Positions 9,197 through 18,294 of a stretch of 64,000 bases of DNA are shown here, in pieces. Below the pieces are notes generated by a model, which was not told the origin of the DNA, ran no database searches, and worked only from the letters and a program-made list of their open reading frames with translations. Within the stretch, counting starts at the first letter, position 1; each line of letters begins with the position of its first letter. The stretch comes from Pseudomonas sp. dw_612 (lineage in GTDB: Bacteria > Pseudomonadota > Gammaproteobacteria > Pseudomonadales > Pseudomonadaceae). A program made the translations under genes and the position numbers. The stretch lies in the NCBI RefSeq assembly GCF_018449725.1, contig NZ_JAAVVC010000012.1:124001-188000 (forward strand), given 5' to 3'.

Positions 9197-10260
9197 CAGT
9201 CGAAACTCCTGAGGGCCAGACCACAAGCAATCATCAGGGCCGGGGCATCACTGGCGAGGGCGCCGGCGTTGACCTTGCTGCTCAGCGCCATGTCGGCGAA
9301 GGGATTGGCAACCTGGGTCGGCGTACCCAGCCGCTGCTCGATCAGCCGATCAAGCCCCGGAACCGAGGCGGTGCCGCCGGCCAACAAGATATGATCGACC
9401 GCGTTGTACTGGCCGGACGCAAAGAAAAACTGCAATGAACGAGAGACCTGCTGCACCAGGGCATCGCGAAACGGCTGCAGCACCTCGCTGACGTAGTCGT
9501 CCGGCAAACCGCCCTGCTTCTTCGCCAACCCGGCCTGCTCGATGGTCAGGCCGTAGCGACGCTGGATTTCTTCGGTGAGTTGGCGACCGCCGAACAATTG
9601 TTCGCGGGTGTAGATGATCCGGCCGTTGTGCAGCACGCTCAGGGTGGTCATGGTCGCGCCGATGTCGACCACGGCGACGGTGGAGCGCTCTTGATTGGCG
9701 GCGAGCTGGGGCGCCAGCAGGCCAAAGGAGCGCTCCAGGGCGTAGGCCTCGACGTCCACCACTTTGGCGGTCAGTCCGGCCAGGGCCAGGGCGGCCTCAC
9801 GGACCTCGACATTTTCTTTTCGACAGGCGGCTAGTAGCACATTGACCCGTTCGGGGTTGCGCACCGATACGCCCTGGACTTCAAAGTCGATGGCGACTTC
9901 GTCCAATGGGTAAGGAATGTATTGATCGGCCTCGATCTTGAGCTGGTTTTCCATCTCGTCGTCGGACAGCCCGGCGTCCATCTCGATGGTCTTGGTGATC
10001 ACCGCCGAACCGGCCACCGCGACGGCGACATTGCGGATACCGGTCCGGGCCTTGAGCAGCACGCGCGCGAGTGCCTGGCCCACACCTTCGAGCTCGGCGA
10101 TGTTTTTCTCGATCACTGCACTGGCCGGCAGCGGTTCGACCGCGTAGGCCTCGACCCGGTAGCGGTCGCCCTGGCGGCTCAGCTCCAGAAGCTTCACCGA
10201 CGTGGAGCTGATGTCGATCCCCAGAAGCGTTCTGGTCTTTTTATTGAAGAGTCCTAGCAC
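9196..10260 (-). CDS. pilM: Type IV pilus actin-like ATPase PilM
   Basis: This 354-residue cytoplasmic protein has an actin-like fold. LGIDISSTSVKLLEL near the N-terminus is the phosphate-1 region, VAVVDIGATMTTLSVL the phosphate-2 region and ILLAGGTASVPGLD the adenosine loop. It binds the PilN N-terminus and begins the pilMNOPQ operon. A GTG at 10258-10260 is preferred over a TTG two codons upstream, because an AGGGA element sits 7 bases before it and the resulting length matches P. aeruginosa PilM. Confidence 0.95.
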   Translation of the reverse strand: MLGLFNKKTRTLLGIDISSTSVKLLELSRQGDRYRVEAYAVEPLPASAVIEKNIAELEGVGQALARVLLKARTGIRNVAVAVAGSAVITKTIEMDAGLSDDEMENQLKIEADQYIPYPLDEVAIDFEVQGVSVRNPERVNVLLAACRKENVEVREAALALAGLTAKVVDVEAYALERSFGLLAPQLAANQERSTVAVVDIGATMTTLSVLHNGRIIYTREQLFGGRQLTEEIQRRYGLTIEQAGLAKKQGGLPDDYVSEVLQPFRDALVQQVSRSLQFFFASGQYNAVDHILLAGGTASVPGLDRLIEQRLGTPTQVANPFADMALSSKVNAGALASDAPALMIACGLALRSFD

Positions 10261-10344
10261 TACCAATTCCCTATGACTATCCGTGAGTTACGGACTCTGT
10301 AATGTGCATTGCGTTCAATCCCTGCGTCTTGACAGAAGCGCAAA

Positions 10345-10374
10345 TGACGCCCACCACGGAAAAATGCTTATAAT
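10345..10374 (+). promoter_or_regulatory. Candidate promoter of the PBP1A gene in the divergent pilM/mrcA region
   Basis: A perfect TATAAT at 10369-10374 lies 18 bases after TGACGC (10345-10350) and about 100 bases before the TTG start of the PBP1A gene. The region 10261-10475 separates two divergent units (pilM leftward, mrcA rightward) and must hold both promoters. I could not place the pilM promoter with confidence. A TTGACA at 10329-10334 is too far from the TATAAT to be its -35 box. Confidence 0.45.
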
Positions 10375-10475
10375 GCCCAGCGTTTTTTTCCGCTTTTACT
10401 GCCAGCGCGGGTCGTTCTCTGTGTAGTCGAGACCCTGACGCCAAATTCATTCTTTGCCCTGGATGTTCAAACGCC

Positions 10476-12920
10476 TTGATTCGTCTGCTGAAATTTTTCG
10501 GTTGGTCCATCGTCGCCGTTTTCTGCGGACTGCTTTTAGGTCTCAGTGGCGCCTATCTTTACCTTAGTCCGGGTTTGCCGTCCGTGGAGGCGCTGAGAAG
10601 CATTCAGTTGCAGATTCCCCTCCGGGTCTACAGCAGCGATAACAAGTTGATTGCCGAATTTGGCGAGATGCGCCGCACTCCGATCCGTTTCGCCGACATT
10701 CCCCCCAATTTCATCAATGCGTTACTAAGTGCTGAAGACGATAACTTCGCCAACCACTATGGCGTCGACCCCAGCAGCCTGATGCGCGCCGCGACCCAAT
10801 TGGTCAAAAGCGGTCACATCCAGTCCGGCGGCAGCACCATCACCATGCAGGTGGCGAAGAACTTCTTCCTGACCAGCGAACGCAGCTTCTCGCGCAAAAC
10901 CACCGAAATTCTCCTGGCCCTGCAGATCGAACGACAGCTGACCAAGGACGAGATCCTTGAGCTGTACGTCAACAAGATCTACCTGGGTAACCGCGCCTAC
11001 GGCATCGAGGCGGCGGCGCAGGTCTACTACGGCAAATCGATTCGTGATGTGAGTCTGGCGCAAATGGCGATGATCGCCGGCCTGCCGAAAGCGCCGTCAC
11101 GCTTCAACCCGCTGGCCAACCCGGCCCGCAGCAAGGAGCGTCGCGACTGGATTCTGGGGCGCATGTACAAGCTCGGGAAAATCACCGAAGCCGACTACAC
11201 CACCGCGATCAACGAACCGCTGAACGCCAGCTATCACGTGCCGACCCCGGAAGTGAACGCGCCGTACATCGCCGAAATGGCCCGCGCCGAAATGGTCGGC
11301 CGTTATGGCAGCGACGCCTACACCGAAGGTTTCCGCGTCACCACTACCGTGCCGAGTAATCTGCAGGAAATGGCCAACACCGCGGTTCACGAAGGTTTGA
11401 TGACCTACGACCAGCGTCACGGCTATCGCGGCCCTGAGTCGCGTCTGCCGGGCAAGACCCGTGAAGCCTGGGCCACCGAGCTGACCAAGCAGCGCACCAT
11501 CAGCAGCCTGGAACCGGCCATCGTCACTCAGGTCGACAAGAACGGCCTGCAAGTGATGACCCGCACCGGCGACGAACACGTCGGCTGGGACAGCATGAAA
11601 TGGGCGCGGCCATTCCTGAACACCAACAGCATGGGCGCCAATCCGAAGCAGCCGGCGGACGTGGCCCAGGTCGGTGACCTGATTCGCGTGCAACGCCAGC
11701 CGGACAACTCGCTGAAGTTCAGCCAGATTCCACAGGCCCAAGGCGCATTGGTATCCCTGGATCCGCAGAACGGCGCGATCCGTTCGCTGGTCGGCGGCTT
11801 CGCGTTCGAGCAGAGCAATTACAACCGTGCCTTGCAGGCGAAGCGCCAGCCGGGTTCGAGCTTCAAGCCATTCGTCTACAGCGCCGCCCTGGATAACGGC
11901 TACACCGCCGCGACCCTGGTGAACGACGCGCCGATCGTGTTTGTCGATGAATACCTGGACAAGGTCTGGCGCCCGAAGAACGACACCAACACCTTCCTCG
12001 GCCCGATCCGCCTGCGTGAAGGCCTGTACAAGTCGCGCAACCTGGTGTCGATCCGACTGGTGCAGGCGCTGGGCGTCGATCGCACTATCGACTACATCAG
12101 CAAGTTCGGCTTCAACAAGCAGGATCTGCCGCGCAACCTGTCCCTGGCGCTGGGCACCGCGACGCTGACGCCGATGGAAATCGCCACCGGCTGGAGCACC
12201 TTCGCCAACGGCGGCTACAAGATCACGCCGTACATCATCGACAAGATCGAAAGCCGCAATGGCGACACGCTGTTCGTCGCCAACCCGCCGAGCGTACCTC
12301 AGGGCGATGCGGCGACCGCAGGCCTGGCCGCACCGGTCGCGCAGCCGTTTACGGTCAACGCGACCCCGGGCGAGGCACCCGCCGCTCCCGGCACGCTGCC
12401 GCAAACCCCGGCGCTGGCTGAGCGGATTGTCGATGGCCGCACCACGTTCATCCTCAACAGCATGCTTGAGGACGTGATCAAGCTCGGCACCGGCCGCCGC
12501 GCGCTGGCCCTGGGCCGTCCCGACATTGCGGGCAAGACCGGTACCACCAACGAATCCAAGGATGCGTGGTTCTCCGGCTATAACGCCGATTACGTGACCA
12601 CGGTCTGGACCGGTTTCGACCAGCCAGAAAGCCTGGGTCGCAAGGAATTCGGTGGCACCGTCGCGCTGCCGATCTGGATGAACTACATGGGCGCCGCGCT
12701 TAAAGGCAAACCGCCGCATACGCAAGCCGAGCCGGAAGGCATCCTGAGTCTGCGGGTTGACCCGGTGAGCGGCCGTGCGGCCACGCCAAGTACGCCTGGG
12801 GCCTACTTCGAGCTGTTCAAGGCCGAAGACACGCCACCGTCGGTGAACGAGCTGGGCAACGGCACAGCGCCGGGCAGCCCGCTGCCAGCGGATGAAGCGG
12901 CGCCGATCGATTTGTTCTAG
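10476..12920 (+). CDS. mrcA: Penicillin-binding protein 1A (bifunctional glycosyltransferase/transpeptidase)
   Basis: This 814-residue class A PBP polymerises and cross-links peptidoglycan in the periplasm. It has an N-terminal membrane anchor (about 9-30). The GT51 glycosyltransferase domain contains SAEDDNFANHYGVD with catalytic Glu87, then GGSTITMQVAKN, and RQLTKDEILELYVNKIYLG. The transpeptidase domain contains GSSFKPF (SxxK), KSRN (SxN) and AGKTGTT (KTG). An OB-like insert lies between the two. The start is a TTG at 10476, since no in-frame ATG or GTG gives a sensible N-terminus. P. aeruginosa calls the gene ponA and has it in the same divergent arrangement with pilM. Confidence 0.96.
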   Translation: MIRLLKFFGWSIVAVFCGLLLGLSGAYLYLSPGLPSVEALRSIQLQIPLRVYSSDNKLIAEFGEMRRTPIRFADIPPNFINALLSAEDDNFANHYGVDPSSLMRAATQLVKSGHIQSGGSTITMQVAKNFFLTSERSFSRKTTEILLALQIERQLTKDEILELYVNKIYLGNRAYGIEAAAQVYYGKSIRDVSLAQMAMIAGLPKAPSRFNPLANPARSKERRDWILGRMYKLGKITEADYTTAINEPLNASYHVPTPEVNAPYIAEMARAEMVGRYGSDAYTEGFRVTTTVPSNLQEMANTAVHEGLMTYDQRHGYRGPESRLPGKTREAWATELTKQRTISSLEPAIVTQVDKNGLQVMTRTGDEHVGWDSMKWARPFLNTNSMGANPKQPADVAQVGDLIRVQRQPDNSLKFSQIPQAQGALVSLDPQNGAIRSLVGGFAFEQSNYNRALQAKRQPGSSFKPFVYSAALDNGYTAATLVNDAPIVFVDEYLDKVWRPKNDTNTFLGPIRLREGLYKSRNLVSIRLVQALGVDRTIDYISKFGFNKQDLPRNLSLALGTATLTPMEIATGWSTFANGGYKITPYIIDKIESRNGDTLFVANPPSVPQGDAATAGLAAPVAQPFTVNATPGEAPAAPGTLPQTPALAERIVDGRTTFILNSMLEDVIKLGTGRRALALGRPDIAGKTGTTNESKDAWFSGYNADYVTTVWTGFDQPESLGRKEFGGTVALPIWMNYMGAALKGKPPHTQAEPEGILSLRVDPVSGRAATPSTPGAYFELFKAEDTPPSVNELGNGTAPGSPLPADEAAPIDLF

Positions 12921-12929
12921 AGAAGCAGC

Positions 12930-13014
12930 GGCAAGCTTTAAGCTGCAAGCCTCAAGTAAAAGCAAGAGCCGTGCGCCACGCTCCTGACTTGCAGCTTGTA
13001 GCTTGCCACTTGAA
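12930..13014. repeat. Imperfect palindromic intergenic repeat, family E copy 1
   Basis: Left arm GCAAGCTTTAAGCTGCAAGC and right arm GCTTGCAGCTTGTAGCTTGC-like sequence (near 12987-13005) face each other across about 40 bases, directly after the PBP1A stop. A related element lies at 22928-22996 after hslU. Confidence 0.7.
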
Positions 13015-13015
13015 G

Positions 13016-13055
13016 CCCATAAAAAAACCCAGCACTTGGCTGGGTTTTTTTATGG
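13016..13055. terminator. Bidirectional intrinsic terminator between mrcA and maeB
   Basis: A stem AAACCCAGC / GCTGGGTTT with the loop ACTTG is flanked by seven A on the left and seven T on the right, so it can stop transcripts arriving from mrcA (plus) and from maeB (minus), which converge here. Confidence 0.9.
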
Positions 13056-13064
13056 GCGCTGCTG

Positions 13065-14333
13065 TTATCCGTTGAACACGTCATCCACGCTTTTCAGCGG
13101 GTAGTTCTTCGGATACGGCAGGGTTGCCACACCAGTCTCGATGGCAGCCTTGGCCACGGCATCGGAGATCACGGTGATCAGGCGGGCGTCCATTGGTTTC
13201 GGGATGATGTACTCACGACCGAATTCCAGTTTGATGCCGCCGTAGGCGTCGCACACTTCCTGAGGAACCGGCAGCTTGGCCAGTTCACGCAGGGCGTTGG
13301 CAGCAGCCACTTTCATTTCTTCGTTGATGCGCTTGGCGCGAACGTCCAGGGCACCGCGGAAGATGAACGGGAAGCCCAGCACGTTGTTGACCTGGTTCGG
13401 GTAGTCCGAACGGCCGGTGGCCATGATCACGTCGTCACGGGTGGCGTGCGCCAGTTCCGGGGCGATTTCCGGATCCGGGTTCGAGCACGCGAACACGATC
13501 GGGTTGGCCGCCATGGACTTCAGGCCTTCAGCGCTCAGCAGGTTCGGGCCGGACAGGCCAACGAATACGTCAGCACCGGTCAGGGCGTCAGCCAGGGTGC
13601 GCTTGTCGGTCGCGTGAGCGAAGACAGCCTTGTACTGGTTCAGGTCGTCACGGCCGGAGTGGATCACACCGGTACGGTCAACCATGAAGATGTTTTCGAT
13701 GTTGGCGCCCATGCTCACCAGCAATTTCATGCAGGAGATGGCGGCCGCACCGGCGCCCAGGCAGACGATCTTGGCGTCAGCCAAGGTTTTGCCAGCAATT
13801 TCCAGGGCGTTGATCATGCCGGCGGCGGTAACGATCGCGGTGCCGTGCTGGTCATCGTGGAATACCGGAATGTCGCACTGCTCGATCAGAGCACGTTCGA
13901 TCTCAAAGCACTCAGGTGCCTTGATGTCTTCCAGGTTGATGCCACCGAAGGTGATGGAGATACGCTTGACGGTGTCGATGAAGGCTTGCGGGCTTTCGGA
14001 GTCGACTTCGATGTCGAAAACGTCGATACCGGCGAAGCGCTTGAACAGTACACCCTTACCTTCCATCACTGGCTTGGAAGCCAATGGGCCGAGGTTACCC
14101 AGGCCGAGAATTGCGGTGCCATCGGAAATGACTGCAACCAGGTTGCCTTTACCGGTGTATTTGTAGGCCAGTTCAGGATCGCGGGCGATTTCGCGTACTG
14201 GTTCGGCTACGCCGGGGCTGTAGGCCAGCGACAGATCGCGGGCGGTAGCGGTGGCCTTGGTGAGCTCGACACTCAGCTTCCCTGGACGAGGATGGGCGTG
14301 ATATTCGAGAGCGGCAGTTTTCAAATCAGACAT
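13065..14333 (-). CDS. maeB: NADP-dependent malic enzyme, short form
   Basis: This 422-residue enzyme decarboxylates malate to pyruvate in the cytoplasm with reduction of NAD(P)+. Malic-enzyme motifs are visible: YSPGVAEP near residues 38-45, the catalytic Lys/metal region KPVMEGKGVLFKRF, and ECFEIE with HDDQHGTA (metal and malate binding). The GLGAGAA-type dinucleotide region reads VCLGAGAAA. It lacks the C-terminal phosphotransacetylase-like domain found in the long E. coli MaeB (~760 residues), the usual condition for this pseudomonad gene. Cofactor preference is inferred from the family. Confidence 0.92.
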   Translation of the reverse strand: MSDLKTAALEYHAHPRPGKLSVELTKATATARDLSLAYSPGVAEPVREIARDPELAYKYTGKGNLVAVISDGTAILGLGNLGPLASKPVMEGKGVLFKRFAGIDVFDIEVDSESPQAFIDTVKRISITFGGINLEDIKAPECFEIERALIEQCDIPVFHDDQHGTAIVTAAGMINALEIAGKTLADAKIVCLGAGAAAISCMKLLVSMGANIENIFMVDRTGVIHSGRDDLNQYKAVFAHATDKRTLADALTGADVFVGLSGPNLLSAEGLKSMAANPIVFACSNPDPEIAPELAHATRDDVIMATGRSDYPNQVNNVLGFPFIFRGALDVRAKRINEEMKVAAANALRELAKLPVPQEVCDAYGGIKLEFGREYIIPKPMDARLITVISDAVAKAAIETGVATLPYPKNYPLKSVDDVFNG

Positions 14334-14512
14334 GTGGGCATTCCGCTTTTACTGTTGGACAGACGGACCGCCGAGGATACGCGTGTCGTAAAGTCCCTAC
14401 AAGACTGACCGGTCACCCCTGTCAAGCGCCCTGCCCTACGACTTTGGGCCAAGAGCCACGGAACACAAGGCTTTGACTGTTCACAATCCACTCAAAAAAT
14501 GTCTACAATTTT

Positions 14513-15316
14513 TTAAGGCTGCTTCGCTTGAAGCATCGATGGATCGCTTAACGGCAGCAGCCAGCGCGCCTGACCGTCGTTGAGTCCACCACGGCGCGAA
14601 CGGTCCAGCACCCAGCCCCGAGCCTCGACCTGCTTGCCCTTCAGCCCCTCAAGCGAAGCAACATCGAATTGCCCGAGCAAACTGGGTGCAACGCGCAATA
14701 CAACCGAATCCTGCAACTCGATCCAAACCCCGCCACGATTGCGTTGCACCTTGCTCACACGACCGCTGAGCACAGCAAAACCGGACGCGCGAATCTGATC
14801 CGCTTTCAGCACAGGTGACTGTCGCCACAGCCCGAGACGCGCCTGCCGGGCTACGCGTTCCGCTGACTGCTGGCAAGTCACCAAATCGATATTCGGCGCG
14901 ATGGCTACCTGAAAACCAAGACCTTCGGCGAGCATTTGCGCTTCGAGGTTGGCGCCATTGGCGCCATAGACATGCGCCAAGGTGCGGCCATAGCGATCCT
15001 TGTCCTCTTTCCCCGGCAGCAAACCCACCCGGCCATGGCTGGCAGCCACCATTGCCTCGAGGCGTTTGCGCGCCGCGACAGCGAACGGCTCGTCGGTACG
15101 GCCCTGCCGACCCAGCTCCGGGGTGTTCAAGCCGATCATGCGCACACTGCGGCCATCGCTCAGGCGCAGGGTGTCACCGTCCACTACCCGCTGCACGGTG
15201 ACGGACGTCAAACCGCCCGGCGCCGAACAAAAGGCCTGGGCGCCGGAAAGCCAAATCGCGGACACAAAAAAGGCGCCCGCAAGGGACGCCTTTTTCGTTA
15301 GCAAGGAAAAGCCCAT
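14513..15316 (-). CDS. Secreted staphylococcal-nuclease-like thermonuclease
   Basis: This 267-residue protein has a signal peptide (about 1-28, ending AQA) and an SNase domain (about 36-165). The expected active-site residues are present: Asp in VVDGDTLRL near 47, Arg in VRMIGLNTPE near 59, the Glu of that motif, and DRYGRTLAHVY with Arg near 111. Calcium-dependent cleavage of nucleic acid in the periplasm or outside the cell is therefore expected. The remaining C-terminal ~100 residues show no motif I recognise. The gene starts 14 bases after the rpmE stop, and an intrinsic terminator hairpin lies inside its first 20 codons. It matches the position of PA5048 in P. aeruginosa. Confidence 0.9.
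   Translation of the reverse strand: MGFSLLTKKASLAGAFFVSAIWLSGAQAFCSAPGGLTSVTVQRVVDGDTLRLSDGRSVRMIGLNTPELGRQGRTDEPFAVAARKRLEAMVAASHGRVGLLPGKEDKDRYGRTLAHVYGANGANLEAQMLAEGLGFQVAIAPNIDLVTCQQSAERVARQARLGLWRQSPVLKADQIRASGFAVLSGRVSKVQRNRGGVWIELQDSVVLRVAPSLLGQFDVASLEGLKGKQVEARGWVLDRSRRGGLNDGQARWLLPLSDPSMLQAKQP
15266..15295 (-). terminator. Intrinsic terminator after rpmE, inside the 5' coding region of the nuclease gene
   Basis: The minus strand reads AAAAAGGCGTCC...GCGCCTTTTTT: a GGCG(TCC)/GCGCC-type stem with a short loop followed by six T. It lies 36-65 bases after the rpmE stop and within about codons 8-17 of the downstream nuclease ORF, so it should attenuate read-through from rpmE into that gene. 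Confidence 0.75.
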
Positions 15317-15330
15317 AAGGCTTTGGAACC

Positions 15331-15561
15331 TTACTCTGCTGCAGCAGCAGGTTTCTTGCCAAAAGCACCGAAACGGTCTGCGAAGCGCTGTACACGGCCG
15401 CCAGTATCCAGAGTCTTCTGCTTACCGGTGTAGAACGGGTGGCACTCATTGCATACGTCGATCGCCAGAGGCTTGGCCAGGTTCGAACGAGTTTCGAACT
15501 TGTTGCCACAGCTGCAGGTAACTGCGGTGATTTCGTATGTTGGATGGATATCGGCTTTCAT
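15331..15561 (-). CDS. rpmE: 50S ribosomal protein L31 (zinc-binding form)
   Basis: This 76-residue ribosomal protein has Cys16, Cys18, Cys37 and Cys40 (CSC...CNEC), the zinc ligands of the C+ type of L31. It is thus the zinc-containing version expected under zinc-replete conditions; a zinc-free paralog would be elsewhere. It is divergent from priA across a 290-base gap that contains a REP pair. Confidence 0.98.
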   Translation of the reverse strand: MKADIHPTYEITAVTCSCGNKFETRSNLAKPLAIDVCNECHPFYTGKQKTLDTGGRVQRFADRFGAFGKKPAAAAE

Positions 15562-15712
15562 GGTGTATTCCTCAGGCTAGCGTGCCGCCACTCAACACTA
15601 TTGTTGAATACCGCACGTAATTAGGCCGCGGATTCTACCAGACAATGACAATCACGCAAGCTGTCGCTTCTACCGACCGTCTGCTAGGCTCCCGACCCAA
15701 AGCACACTCACG

Positions 15713-15802
15713 GTGGGAGCGGGCTTGCTCGCGAAAGCGTTGTGTCAGGCGACATAAATGCTGACTGACACGTCCTCTTCGCGAGCAAGCCCGCTCCCAC
15801 AG
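15713..15802. repeat. REP pair (REPIN), family A
   Basis: The unit GTGGGAGCGGGCTTGCTCGC and its inverted copy GCGAGCAAGCCCGCTCCCAC face each other across about 45 bases between rpmE and priA. This is the commonest repeat in the window (nine sites). Confidence 0.95.
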
Positions 15803-15851
15803 GTATGCGCGCAGCCTTTCATTTATTGCCCGCCCAGAGAGAATCCCCCGC

Positions 15852-18071
15852 GTGCCCGACGCCATTTTGCGCCTCGCCCTGCCTTCGCCGCTGCGCCGCC
15901 TGTTCGATTACCGTGCCCCGGCCGGGGTCTTGCGCGCCCAGTTGCAGCCGGGCATGCGCCTGCGGGTGCCGTTCGGCCGGCGGGAGATGATCGGGATTCT
16001 GGTGGAGGTCGCCGACACCAGCGAAGTGCCGGTGGAAAAGCTCAAACCAGCCATTGCCCTGCTCGATGCCACGCCACCGCTGCCGCCCGCGCTGTTCAAG
16101 CTGTGCCTGTGGACGTCCCAGTATTACCAGCACAGCCTCGGCGACACCCTGAGCTGGGCGCTGCCAGTGTTGTTGCGCCAGGGCGAACTGGCCGAAGCCC
16201 GCCAGGAGCGCTTCTGGTCGGCTGCGCCCGGCGCCAGCCTCGATGATCCGCGCATCGCCCGCGCCCCACGCCAACGTGAAGCCCTGGCGACTCTGGCGCA
16301 GCATCCCCACGGCGTCGCCCATCAGTTGCTGAGCAAACTGATGCTGAGCAAGGACAGTCTCGATCTGCTGCTGGCCAAAGACCTGGTGCAAGTGGAAATC
16401 CGCAAGCACGCCCCCGACGCCCGCCACGAACATTGGCTGGCCCAACCAGAGTTGCCGCTCAACCCGGAACAACGCGCTGCTTACGAAGCGATCCGCGCCG
16501 GGTTCGACAGTTATCACGCGTTCCTGCTCGCGGGCGTCACCGGCAGCGGCAAGACCGAAGTCTACTTGCAGTTGATCCGCGAAACCCTGGAGGCCGGTAA
16601 GCAAGCGCTGGTACTGATCCCGGAGATCAACCTCGGCCCGCAGACCCTGGCGCGTTTCGAGCAGCGCTTCAATGCACGCATCGCGCTGATCCACTCGGCG
16701 GTCAACGATCGTGAGCGCCTCGAAGCCTGGCTCGCCGCCCGGGACGGCGACGCCGACATTATTATCGGCACCCGCTCGGCTTTGTTCACGCCGATGAAGA
16801 ACCCCGGCCTGATCATCATCGACGAAGAGCACGACGGTTCCTATAAACAGCAGGAAGGCTTGCGTTACCACGCCCGCGACCTGGCCCTGGTCCGCGCGCG
16901 GCAGGAAAACATCCCGATCGTCCTCGGCTCCGCCACGCCTTCGCTGGAAAGCCTGCACAACGCCTACACCGGTCGTTACGGCCTCCTACGCCTGAATGAG
17001 CGCGCGGGTGGCGCCAAACAACCGCGCTTCCTACGCCTGGACGTGAAAAGTCGTCCGCTGGACAGCGGAATTTCCGGGCCGATGCAGCAAGCCATCGGCC
17101 AGACCCTGGCCGCCGGCCAGCAAGTTTTGGTCTTTCTCAACCGCCGTGGCTTTGCGCCGACTCTGCTATGTCACGATTGCGGCTGGATGTCCGAGTGCCA
17201 GCGCTGCGATGCGCGGATGACCGTGCATCAGCGCTCCGGCGAACTGCGCTGCCACCATTGCGGCTACGTCGAACGCGTCCCCCGGCACTGCCCGAAATGC
17301 GGAAAGGTCGATTTACGGCCCGTGGGCGCCGGCACCGAGCGCGCCGAGGAACGTTTGGCGATTCTGTTCCCGGATGTGCCGGTGCTGCGGGTCGATCGCG
17401 ACAGCACCTCACGCAAGGACGCGATGAATCAGCTGTTCGCGACCATCCAGAAAGGCCAGCCGTGCATCCTGGTCGGCACGCAGATGCTTGCCAAAGGGCA
17501 CCACTTTCCGCGAGTGACGCTGGTGTCGATCCTCGATGCCGACGGCGGTCTGTTTTCCGGCGACTTCCGCGCCAGCGAGCGCATGGCACAGTTAATTGTT
17601 CAGGTCGCCGGCCGCGCGGGCCGGGCTGAAGAGCCGGGTCGAGTGATCATCCAGACTCACTTGGCGGACCATCCGCTGCTGGTGCAACTGACCGAACAGG
17701 GTTACTTCGCCTTTGCCGAACAAGCCTTGAGCGAACGCCGCGCCGCTGGCCTGCCGCCGTTTGCGCATCTGGCGCTGTTGCGCGCCGAGGCGCACAAACC
17801 GGGGCAGGCCGAAGGCTTTCTCGATGAGGCGTGCAGCGAGGCGGAACGATTGCTGGCCGAGCAGAATCTGAGCGGTATCGAATTGCTCGGGCCGGTGCCG
17901 GCACCGATGGAACGTCGCGCCGGGCGTTATCGCGCGCAGTTGTTGTTGCAGGCGACGGCGCGGGCGCCATTGCATCGATTGTTGAGCAGTTGGTTGCTGG
18001 CGCTGGAGCAGATGCCGAGTGGGCGGGCGGTGCGCTGGTCGCTTGATGTTGATCCTGTGGATTTGTATTGA
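15852..18071 (+). CDS. priA: Primosomal protein N' (replication restart helicase)
   Basis: This 739-residue superfamily 2 helicase reloads the replisome at stalled forks. The N-terminal 3' DNA-binding domain (about 1-110) is followed by the helicase core: GVTGSGKTEVYLQL (Walker A) near 230, IIIDEEHDGSYKQ (DEEH box), and GSATPSLES. A cysteine-rich zinc region follows near 440-480 (CHDCGW, CQRCDARM, CHHCGY, CPKCG), then motifs V-VI with VAGRAGRAEEPG. Start codon GTG at 15852. It is the first gene of a plus-strand run leading to argS. Confidence 0.97.
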   Translation: MPDAILRLALPSPLRRLFDYRAPAGVLRAQLQPGMRLRVPFGRREMIGILVEVADTSEVPVEKLKPAIALLDATPPLPPALFKLCLWTSQYYQHSLGDTLSWALPVLLRQGELAEARQERFWSAAPGASLDDPRIARAPRQREALATLAQHPHGVAHQLLSKLMLSKDSLDLLLAKDLVQVEIRKHAPDARHEHWLAQPELPLNPEQRAAYEAIRAGFDSYHAFLLAGVTGSGKTEVYLQLIRETLEAGKQALVLIPEINLGPQTLARFEQRFNARIALIHSAVNDRERLEAWLAARDGDADIIIGTRSALFTPMKNPGLIIIDEEHDGSYKQQEGLRYHARDLALVRARQENIPIVLGSATPSLESLHNAYTGRYGLLRLNERAGGAKQPRFLRLDVKSRPLDSGISGPMQQAIGQTLAAGQQVLVFLNRRGFAPTLLCHDCGWMSECQRCDARMTVHQRSGELRCHHCGYVERVPRHCPKCGKVDLRPVGAGTERAEERLAILFPDVPVLRVDRDSTSRKDAMNQLFATIQKGQPCILVGTQMLAKGHHFPRVTLVSILDADGGLFSGDFRASERMAQLIVQVAGRAGRAEEPGRVIIQTHLADHPLLVQLTEQGYFAFAEQALSERRAAGLPPFAHLALLRAEAHKPGQAEGFLDEACSEAERLLAEQNLSGIELLGPVPAPMERRAGRYRAQLLLQATARAPLHRLLSSWLLALEQMPSGRAVRWSLDVDPVDLY

Positions 18072-18087
18072 TCGAAATATCGCCACC

Positions 18088-18155
18088 TGTAGGAGCAAGG
18101 CTTGCCCGCGATAGCGCCCTAGAGATCGCCATCGCGGGCAAGCCTTGCTCCTACA
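18088..18155. repeat. REP pair, family B
   Basis: TGTAGGAGCAAGGCTTGCCC faces its inverted copy GGGCAAGCCTTGCTCCTACA across 28 bases, 17 bases after the priA stop. The unit differs from family A (AGGAGCAAGGC in place of GGGAGCGGGC). A second B-type pair is at 20774-20866. Confidence 0.92.
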
Positions 18156-18294
18156 CGCGAAGAGGCCCTAATTGTCACCACATATCCATAACCTGCCCGC
18201 TATAGTTGGCAAGCACGTCCATGCCACGGATAATACCCAGTTTTTCCACTAGCGCACCCAGGCGCCGCCGCGCTTGCGGTCGAAAGAGAACACC

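Noticed and set aside
10329..10334. TTGACA as -35 box for the mrcA promoter
   Set aside because: The distance to TATAAT at 10369 is 34 bases, too long for a sigma-70 spacer.
10277..10510. 77-codon minus-strand frame in the pilM/mrcA divergent region
   Set aside because: It overlaps the mrcA promoter and start, has no motif and no ribosome site; most likely chance.
11097..12965. 622-codon minus-strand frame opposite mrcA
   Set aside because: No recognisable domain, and the plus strand encodes PBP1A with all catalytic motifs.
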